This document shows, piece by piece, positions 30,399 through 36,222 of a stretch of DNA of 36,222 nt (the first letter of the stretch is position 1; every line of letters starts with the position of its first letter). The position numbers and the translations under genes are program-made. Under the pieces are notes generated by a model. The model ran no database searches, was not told the origin of the DNA, and saw only the letters and a list, made by a program, of their open reading frames with translations. The stretch spans positions 1 to 36,222 of the forward strand of contig SVGP01000027.1 of assembly GCA_015056255.1 (NCBI GenBank). Direction: 5' to 3'. The DNA comes from Clostridiales bacterium (GTDB taxonomy: Bacteria > Bacillota > Clostridia > Christensenellales > Aristaeellaceae).

Positions 30399-32426
30399 TT
30401 AGTTCAGTTCCTGCGTCTTCATGCGCATATTGAGGATACTGCCGATGAGAATGACAACGAACATGACAAGACCCATCGCGCAGGCGTAGCCGTACTGACC
30501 GAACTTGGTGGCGGCGTAGTAGAGCTCAAGGCCGGGAACATAGGTTGCGTAGCCCGGTCCGCCCTTGGTTAAGAGGTAAACTCCGCCATAGTCCTGAACC
30601 GCGCCGATGAAGGTGGTGATAATGAGCATCTTCATCTGCGGGGAAATAAGCGGCAGGTGGATGTGGAAGAAGTTCCACGCGGGGTTACTGCCGTCAACCT
30701 TGGCAGCCTCGAACAGATCCGCCGGGATGTTGATCAGCGCGCCATAGTAAACCAGGAACGCAAAGCTGTTTACAAACGGGAAGCCCATGAAGATGATGGC
30801 CCAAAGTGCGGTCTTCTCATTGCCCAGCCATACGCGCGTCCAGCTTTCAAGGCCGACAGCCTTTAAGAGACTGTTGAGCGCGCCGATGTTCGGGTCGTAG
30901 ATGTTGGACCACATGAGGGTGGAAACAACGCCAGGAACAACCATCGGAAGAACGAGCAGCAGGCGGAACCAGTATCTTCTCTTGCTGCTCTCGCCGGTTT
31001 TGGTGCGCATCGCAAATACGAGCTCTGCAAGTAAAAGCGGCACGGTCAGAAGCTTTGCAAACGAGCAAACCATCATAATCAGAAGGTTCTTTACGCCAAG
31101 CAGGAAGTAACCTTCCGTGATCATCTTGACGAAGTTGTCAAAGCCGATGAAGCTGACTTCGCGCATGGTCTTGGTCGCAAGCGACCAATCGGTAAAGGCG
31201 TAGAAGAACGCCTGGAAGACGTTGTAATACTGGAATACGATGATAAGCACGAGGGACGGAGTGAGCATGAGGTACGCCGTCTTGTGCTTGTAAACGGTTG
31301 CAAAGAATTTCTTTGCAATACTGCGGGACGCGGGGAAGGTGATAATCAGGAAGACGACCAGCGCAATTACCAGCGCGATCCACACATAAGTGGTGATCTC
31401 CTTGACCTGCGCCATCAGACCCAGATTTTCCAGAGACGCCGTAGAGAAGGAGTACAGGTTTTCGGTGTTGGTTACAATGTAGCTGATGTTCTCGCCGAAG
31501 TATACCTGGGAGACGTCCTGATCCAGATACATGGTGGAAAACTGTAATGCGCCATTGGCGTCATACACGTAGATATCGCCCTCGCGCGTACCGCAGGCGA
31601 TCCAGCGTCCATCCTTCGAGGCGTCGGCGGAGCGGCCGTTGCCTTCGAGGTCAACATGGAAAACCTGCTCCAGTTCGGGGGTGAACTTATAGAGATTCGC
31701 AGTGTTGTCAAAAGCGATCACTTCGCCCGTAGCTTCTACAACGCGGACAGCGTACAGCTCCGAAGAACAGACGACTTCCTTTTCAACATTGCCTTCAAGG
31801 TCCGAAATGCATACACGGCCGCGGGCCGTACCGTAAACAATTCGCTGACCGTCCGGCATGAAGGATAAGGACTGAACGGTGTTTTTAAGGGAGATGCGAT
31901 TGATTTCTTCACCAGTTTCAATGTCGAGAACAGAGATGATGTGCTTCATCTTGTTGTAACCGATGGAAACCAGAAGCCTTCCGGTAGCCTCGTCATAATC
32001 GAGATCATAGATACGGTTGGCCTGTTTATAGGTAGATACAACTTCGCCGGATACAATATTATAAACATAAATATTGCTGTCCTGAGACGCTGCGATGACC
32101 CACTGCCTGTTGCTGTCATACGCAATCGCGGTTACGGCGCCATTGATATCATGATGCCAAAGCTTATTTTCGTCCTTGTCAAACGCCATTACGGTGTTTT
32201 GATAGGTGCCAAGCACGGTGATTCCAAGGTCCTCGTCTACCAGAACCTGACTGTTCTGAAGGGAGGAGCCAAATTCTTCGGGATGGAAGATGTCTGTCTG
32301 ATTCGCCGCGTAGAGATTTACGCCGATGGCACAGGCCAGGGCGATAAACAGCACGACGGACACAATCAAACAGGATTTTATAATTCTTCCCGTCTTTTCT
32401 GCGCTCTTTTGATTGCCGTTCAGCAC
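30399..32426 (-). CDS. CUT1 permease fused to an N-terminal extracytoplasmic beta-propeller
   Basis: The 675-residue protein combines two modules in one uninterrupted frame. A basic N-terminus leads into a helix (about 17-38). Residues about 50-335 form roughly seven WD40/quinoprotein-like blades (for example SNIYVYNIVSGEV, HIISVLDIETGEE, GDIYVYDANGALQ). A second helix (about 346-364) and a basic segment (SRSIAKKFF) then return to the cytoplasm. From about 384 a normal MalF-type permease follows, with EAA loop EAAKVDGSNPAWNFF (573-587). By the positive-inside rule the propeller is outside, next to the binding protein. The GTG at 32426 is chosen because AAGGAG lies nine bases before it; the TTG at 32435 abuts that site. 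Confidence 0.88.
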   Translation of the reverse strand: MLNGNQKSAEKTGRIIKSCLIVSVVLFIALACAIGVNLYAANQTDIFHPEEFGSSLQNSQVLVDEDLGITVLGTYQNTVMAFDKDENKLWHHDINGAVTAIAYDSNRQWVIAASQDSNIYVYNIVSGEVVSTYKQANRIYDLDYDEATGRLLVSIGYNKMKHIISVLDIETGEEINRISLKNTVQSLSFMPDGQRIVYGTARGRVCISDLEGNVEKEVVCSSELYAVRVVEATGEVIAFDNTANLYKFTPELEQVFHVDLEGNGRSADASKDGRWIACGTREGDIYVYDANGALQFSTMYLDQDVSQVYFGENISYIVTNTENLYSFSTASLENLGLMAQVKEITTYVWIALVIALVVFLIITFPASRSIAKKFFATVYKHKTAYLMLTPSLVLIIVFQYYNVFQAFFYAFTDWSLATKTMREVSFIGFDNFVKMITEGYFLLGVKNLLIMMVCSFAKLLTVPLLLAELVFAMRTKTGESSKRRYWFRLLLVLPMVVPGVVSTLMWSNIYDPNIGALNSLLKAVGLESWTRVWLGNEKTALWAIIFMGFPFVNSFAFLVYYGALINIPADLFEAAKVDGSNPAWNFFHIHLPLISPQMKMLIITTFIGAVQDYGGVYLLTKGGPGYATYVPGLELYYAATKFGQYGYACAMGLVMFVVILIGSILNMRMKTQELN

Positions 32427-32533
32427 AGTCTTCAACTCCTTGTCATGGAAAGTATCGAAAAAACGCGATTATCTTAAGTAAATACAGGCTTTTTCATCCT
32501 GCGCGGCCGTTGGAAATGATTCTCTTTAAAACG

Positions 32534-32561
32534 CTGCGGAACGGTCGGAACCGTTCCGCAG
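32534..32561 (-). other. Intercistronic hairpin between binding protein and permease genes
   Basis: CTGCGGAACGGT pairs perfectly with ACCGTTCCGCAG (12 bp, 4-base loop) in the 196-base gap. Only a short TTTT follows on the minus strand, so it may be a partial terminator or a 3' stabiliser that raises binding-protein mRNA over permease mRNA. Confidence 0.6.
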
Positions 32562-32622
32562 TGTAAATGTTTTTCAGATGTCAGGCATAAAGCCCTTCAG
32601 CTGCAAATTTTTTGTGGCAATA

Positions 32623-34209
32623 TTAGTTGCCGGTGGGCTCGTTCTGCGGGTTGTCGAGGTCAGCCATAGAAATATCGCCGGCAGCCATTACGTCGGGAGC
32701 ATACTTGAGCTGGTTGGCCTGATGCATCTCTGCCCAGGTGTCAACATCGATCTTGCCATTGAGGAAGTCCATGGAGTAGCCGTACCAGGCGCGCAGAGCT
32801 TCCTGGTTGTCGCCGATGCCGCGGGCCAGAGCCTGGCCGTAGCCCTTCTGAACGTTACCAATGTACTCGATGTTGGCGAACATTTCGCCCAGTCTGCCTT
32901 CGAGCTCGATGCCCTTGATCAGCGGGAGTCCATCCGGAACGCCGCCGTTGGCGATCAGAGCTTCCATGAATACGGAGTAGCCCTGGGAAGAGGTGTAGAA
33001 CTTGAGGAAGTCAACAACCATATCGTCGTGGGCCTGATCCTTCTTAACAGCAGAAAGGAAGCCGGTCGCAACTTCGATGGTGCGGGCGGGAGCTTCGATG
33101 CCTTCGCCTTCCATGGAGGGCATTGCGAAGGTACCGAGAGCGAACTCCTTAAGGCCAGTCAGTTCAACAGCAGCGTCGCCGGAGCCAACAGTTACAGCTT
33201 CGCCGGACTTGATGTCGTCGAGGAGGTTGAGGTAGTCGCCGAAGAACCAGGAGCCATCGAGCCAAATAGCAGCCTTGCCCTGATAGAAGAGGGTCTTGGC
33301 GCCGCTGGCGTCAGTGCCGTAGAAGTTCTCGCCGCCGGCATACTTCGGGAAGAGCTTGGCGAAGTTGGTCCATACGGTCTTCATACCGGGAGTGTCGCAG
33401 CGGATGGTGCCGTCCTTAACGAAGGCCTTGAAGAAACGAACGCCGTTGTTGTTTACATTGGCGGGCGTGTCATCGTTGTGGGGATCGGTGGGATCGTATA
33501 CGAACTTGCCGTCGATGTCGGGATCGTAGCAGTAGTCGCCTTCCTGGGCGCGTACGATTTCGATCTGGGAACGGGTGGTCTGGTCAGCATAAACCTGCGC
33601 CAGCCAGCCCATCTGCTCAGCCCAGAAGGACTGGAAGGTACCGGAAACGGCGAGGGGCTGATAGCCGGCAGCTGCGAGCTTCTCGCAAACCGCTTCGAAC
33701 TCGGCCCAGGTCTTGGGGGCCTCTACGCCTACCTCGTTGAAGATGTCAACGTTGTAGAACCAGAGAACCTGAACACCGGTGATGGAAACGCAGTCCCACT
33801 TGCCGGTAGCCATATCCAGCTGCTGCTGGCTGAAGTCGAACTGGTCGATCCAGTCGCCATCAGAGTAGGGGGAGGTGTCGCCGACATAGTCGAAGAAGTT
33901 GATAACTTTGTCGTTTCTGTCGGAGCCTGCGAGGTTGCCGTATACGAGGTCAGCCTCGGGGAGGGCTTCTTCATAGGACTGGAACATGGCCTTTACCCAA
34001 TCAGCATAGCTGGACTGGGGCTTAAGGTCTACAACAACGTCTACGCCGGGATGGAGCGCTTCATACGCTTCGCCGACGGCGGTCCAGGCTTCTTCAACGC
34101 CCGGAGCGGAGTACAGGCTGATGTTTACGGTTCCGCTGAAATCCTCAGCGAAAGCAGCAGCGCTCAGAAGCATCATAAGAGCCAGAGCAAGAGCCAATAC
34201 CTTCTTCAT
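32623..34209 (-). CDS. CUT1 extracellular solute-binding protein (family 1), no lipobox
   Basis: The 528-residue receptor is larger than typical maltose-type proteins (about 400-430). The signal peptide MKKVLALALALMMLLSAAAFA has a signal peptidase I site after residue 21 (AFA/ED) and no cysteine, so it is not a lipoprotein. The mature part has family-1 features: an N-terminal strand VNISLYSAPG, TGVQVLWFYNVDIFNEVGVEAPKTWAEF (a hallmark of sugar receptors), GKAAIWLDGSWFFGDY, and many Trp/Tyr residues suited to sugar stacking. The start follows AAAGGAGG; the frame upstream is untranslated leader. First gene of the operon; substrate unknown, probably an oligosaccharide. Confidence 0.92.
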   Translation of the reverse strand: MKKVLALALALMMLLSAAAFAEDFSGTVNISLYSAPGVEEAWTAVGEAYEALHPGVDVVVDLKPQSSYADWVKAMFQSYEEALPEADLVYGNLAGSDRNDKVINFFDYVGDTSPYSDGDWIDQFDFSQQQLDMATGKWDCVSITGVQVLWFYNVDIFNEVGVEAPKTWAEFEAVCEKLAAAGYQPLAVSGTFQSFWAEQMGWLAQVYADQTTRSQIEIVRAQEGDYCYDPDIDGKFVYDPTDPHNDDTPANVNNNGVRFFKAFVKDGTIRCDTPGMKTVWTNFAKLFPKYAGGENFYGTDASGAKTLFYQGKAAIWLDGSWFFGDYLNLLDDIKSGEAVTVGSGDAAVELTGLKEFALGTFAMPSMEGEGIEAPARTIEVATGFLSAVKKDQAHDDMVVDFLKFYTSSQGYSVFMEALIANGGVPDGLPLIKGIELEGRLGEMFANIEYIGNVQKGYGQALARGIGDNQEALRAWYGYSMDFLNGKIDVDTWAEMHQANQLKYAPDVMAAGDISMADLDNPQNEPTGN

Positions 34210-34285
34210 GGGGTTACCTCCTTTTATTTTTAAGCGTCGCATCCTGCAGCGCTTAGATACGGAAGATTCCTGAAAGAAACAAAAA

Positions 34286-34306
34286 GGCCGAATGGTCATT
34301 CAGGCC
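34286..34306 (-). terminator. Terminator-like hairpin in the CUT1 operon leader
   Basis: On the minus strand GGCC and GAATG pair with CATTC and GGCC (one bulged U), followed at once by UUUUU-G-UUU. It lies between the promoter (34353-34381) and the first gene, so it either attenuates the operon or ends a small RNA of about 60 bases. Confidence 0.6.
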
Positions 34307-34352
34307 GTTTCATGCATGTTTATTTCTTTCATTCACTTCTTTAACAGCGAGT

Positions 34353-34381
34353 ATTATAACATATAAGATAACGCTCGTCAA
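34353..34381 (-). promoter_or_regulatory. Promoter of the CUT1 operon
   Basis: TTGACG, 17-base spacer, TATAAT on the minus strand. The predicted leader is about 137 bases. Confidence 0.75.
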
Positions 34382-34396
34382 CACTTAAGTGCACTT
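34382..34396 (-). promoter_or_regulatory. Triple half-site operator candidate
   Basis: CACTT-AAGTG-CACTT forms two overlapping palindromes (CACTTAAGTG, AAGTGCACTT) directly upstream of the -35 box. The position suits an activator or repressor. No regulator gene is adjacent. Confidence 0.4.
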
Positions 34397-34562
34397 TGTA
34401 AAAGAATTTTTTTTCGGAATGTGCGATATGACTAATTTTTAGAAAAGATAGATTTGTTTACTCATTGAAAAAGACCGGCTTTCACACTCATCATCGGTGT
34501 GAAAGCCGGCCTTCGAGCATAAAATTCTTTGATTGATAACGAATATAAATACGGAATTTATT

Positions 34563-35651
34563 TTAATCTTTCGCCCTGATATCAATCATCACATATTCGC
34601 TTTTTCCCGCCGTTCGAAATGCGCTGCCCCACCCGGCGACGCCGGAGGAGACCACAGCGTCCATATCCCCTATCTTTTTGTGGCCGTATTCAATTTCGTT
34701 TATGTTCATAAGAACCGAAATCAGGTTTACGGGGAAAATCTGCCCGTTGTGCGTGTGGCCCGACAGCATAAGATCCACGCCCGCTTCGGCGCACGCCTGT
34801 GTCTGGGCTGGCTGATGATCGATAAGAACGATAAATTCTTTGTCTCTGTCCGCGCTTTTCAAAAGCTCAAACGCGTCCTTCCGCTCATCGTTTGCGTCCT
34901 TCCTTCCGACAATCCTGAGCCAGCCGTCCAGAAGCACGCTCTCATCCGTTAAGACTGTTACGCCTGAAAGCGCAAGCGCGGTTTCCATTTCCATGCGCGT
35001 AAGCGCCCCTCCGTATCGCGAAGCGTCGTGATTTCCAAACACAAAATACACGCCCTTGGGCGCGCGAATCTCCTTCATTCCCTCCGCAAAGCGCAAAAAC
35101 ATGTTCTTTTCCGTGCTTTCGTCCACAATATCGCCCGCAAGCACGATCAGATCTGCGCCGCTTGAAACGGTTTTACGCAAGACGCTTAAAAGCTTCTCAT
35201 CGTCCATCACCGTGCCCAGATGCGAATCCGACACAAGCGCGATCGTGAGCGGCTCCATTGCGTTATCTTTTTCAAACGCATACACCGTTTCTCTCACAAC
35301 ATGCACATTGACAAGCCCATAAGCAACATAAATTCCTGCAACCAGAAATGCAAGCCCGCGCTTTTTAAGCCTTCTGTAAAACGCGTGCGGATTGCCTTTT
35401 CCGAAAACGCGCAGAATAAGCCCGATCAGATCCATCCCGATCAAAGCCGCCGAAAACGTCAACAGCGCCATGCCGGAAGTCGAAAAAACCTCCCGCATTC
35501 CATAAAAATTCAGCCCAGCCGCCAAAAGCGCAATCACCGCGCCAAGCCATTTCTTCCTATTAAAATAGCCAAGACGATAAACATGCCCGAACACATTGAT
35601 GCTCGCAAGTAATCCAATCACATTCGAAAATACCCGTACCAGATGAAACAT
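34563..35651 (-). CDS. Membrane-anchored metallophosphoesterase (YkuE/YaeI-like)
   Basis: The 362-residue protein starts with about four membrane segments (to about 118), then a calcineurin-like phosphoesterase domain: SDSHLG (141-146), AGDIVD (172-177), GNHD (206-209) and, further on, SGHTHNGQ. These supply all metal ligands. Relatives include lipid-linked phosphoesterases such as YaeI/YkuE, but the substrate is unproven. The start overlaps the stop of the phosphatase gene by one base (TAATG), with GGAGG just upstream, so translation is coupled. Confidence 0.9.
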   Translation of the reverse strand: MFHLVRVFSNVIGLLASINVFGHVYRLGYFNRKKWLGAVIALLAAGLNFYGMREVFSTSGMALLTFSAALIGMDLIGLILRVFGKGNPHAFYRRLKKRGLAFLVAGIYVAYGLVNVHVVRETVYAFEKDNAMEPLTIALVSDSHLGTVMDDEKLLSVLRKTVSSGADLIVLAGDIVDESTEKNMFLRFAEGMKEIRAPKGVYFVFGNHDASRYGGALTRMEMETALALSGVTVLTDESVLLDGWLRIVGRKDANDERKDAFELLKSADRDKEFIVLIDHQPAQTQACAEAGVDLMLSGHTHNGQIFPVNLISVLMNINEIEYGHKKIGDMDAVVSSGVAGWGSAFRTAGKSEYVMIDIRAKD

Positions 35652-36112
35652 TACGCCCTCCCTTCCTCAAGCGCTTTTAATAAACATGTGCACCCAAGAT
35701 AAATATCGTCGTACGCCCTTTCAAATTTGCCCGTATACCATGGATCCGATACCTCGCCCGGCGTATCTGTGTAATCCATCAGCCGCCGGACCTTCTTTAA
35801 AGGATCCCCCTTCGTCATCCGATCAAGATCCCACATGTTTTCATCATCCATGCCCACAACAAGATCAAACTCTTCGTAGTCTTTTTGCGTCATCTGAGAA
35901 GCCGAATGCTCCCCCATCTTCACCCCGCGCCTGAAAAGCTCCCGCTTCGCCGCCGGATAAATCCCGTTTCCAATCTCCTCCCGAGTGGTAGCCCTGGAGT
36001 CGCAGTCATATTTATAAGAAAGATTATTCTCATTAACCAGCATCTTAAACACAAATTCCGCCATGGGCGACCGGCAAATGTTGCCGTGGCACACGAATAG
36101 TATTTTTATCAT
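35651..36112 (-). CDS. Low-molecular-weight protein tyrosine phosphatase
   Basis: The 153-residue enzyme has the active-site loop VCHGNICRSPMAE with nucleophile Cys8 and Arg14, and the general acid Asp in SDPWYTGKFERAYDDI near the C-terminus. The start at 36112 is preferred: GGAG lies ten bases upstream and sits in the loop of a 7-bp stem (36116-36133); the in-frame extension to 36151 is not supported. Family members regulate capsule or exopolysaccharide kinases or arginine phosphorylation. It forms an operon with the metallophosphoesterase. Confidence 0.93.
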   Translation of the reverse strand: MIKILFVCHGNICRSPMAEFVFKMLVNENNLSYKYDCDSRATTREEIGNGIYPAAKRELFRRGVKMGEHSASQMTQKDYEEFDLVVGMDDENMWDLDRMTKGDPLKKVRRLMDYTDTPGEVSDPWYTGKFERAYDDIYLGCTCLLKALEEGRA

Positions 36113-36115
36113 CGT

Positions 36116-36133
36116 CTTATATCTCCATATAAG
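36116..36133 (-). promoter_or_regulatory. Hairpin presenting the phosphatase ribosome binding site
   Basis: CUUAUAU and AUAUAAG form a perfect 7-bp stem whose four-base loop is exactly the GGAG ribosome binding site. A further AAATGCC/GGCATTT dyad lies nearby upstream (about 36149-36182). Confidence 0.45.
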
Positions 36134-36222
36134 TCTTGTATTTCTTCTCAAATGCCCAATATTGCAGGGTTTTTCGGCATTTTCATGTTTCTTTGTTTTC
36201 GGGATATCTTCTCAAATCTTCC

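Noticed and set aside
32578..34233. A 551-codon plus-strand frame opposite the CUT1 binding protein
   Set aside because: Shadow of the binding-protein gene; no recognisable domain and no ribosome binding site.

Overview
The window looks like a chromosomal segment of an uncultured Clostridia (Firmicutes) bacterium with roughly balanced GC. The indicators are an alaS gene behind a T-box leader, RNase Y, a SpoIIE-type phosphatase, strong AGGAGG ribosome binding sites, sigma-A promoters with 17-bp spacing, and carbohydrate ABC importers that have no MsmX-type ATPase of their own. I saw no phage, transposase, CRISPR array, rRNA or tRNA. The gene mix points to a plant- or host-glycan-using, probably gut-type anaerobe.

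Layout. 1-3.3 kb: the start of a leftward gene cut by the window edge, a DMT transporter, a P-loop ATPase with a decayed second P-loop, and a small membrane protein. 3.4-5.0 kb: rny. 5.0-8.8 kb: a divergent sugar block (GH51 arabinofuranosidase plus TIM-barrel isomerase leftward, GH29 fucosidase rightward). 8.8-9.2 kb: two GC-rich dyad repeat elements. 9.2-10.4 kb: a methyltransferase and GNAT operon. 10.6-15.3 kb: a complete CUT2 sugar importer (ATPase, two permeases, binding protein) resembling the rhamnose RhaTPQS group. 15.8-18.5 kb: a flavodoxin-like protein, a one-domain aspartokinase, and a glutamate-family symporter lacking the carboxylate-binding arginine. 18.8-21.1 kb: a nitroreductase, a P-loop/GNAT fusion and a GyrI-like protein. 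21.1-25.1 kb: a short SpoIIE and a short AlaS with T-box leader. 25.4-28.3 kb: PHP esterase, GH172 family protein and nagB. 28.6-29.4 kb: a ZIP metal transporter. 29.5-34.4 kb: a CUT1 sugar importer operon. 34.6-36.1 kb: a membrane metallophosphoesterase coupled to a low-molecular-weight phosphatase.

How they work together. The glycosidases (GH51, GH29, GH172) have no signal peptides, so they probably trim oligosaccharides already imported by ABC systems such as the CUT2 and CUT1 importers here. NagB and the TIM-barrel isomerase would feed sugars into central metabolism.

Most unusual item. In the CUT1 operon the MalF-type permease carries a predicted extracytoplasmic seven-bladed beta-propeller at its N-terminus, held between two extra membrane helices, and the partner binding protein has no lipobox cysteine. 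This may be an undescribed importer architecture in which the propeller senses substrate or holds the binding protein at the membrane. Further points of interest are a perfect 12-bp hairpin covering the aspartokinase start codon, a 12-codon leader ORF ahead of the kinase/GNAT fusion, a tandem-duplicated ATPase with one dead P-loop, and families of inverted GC-rich dyads.
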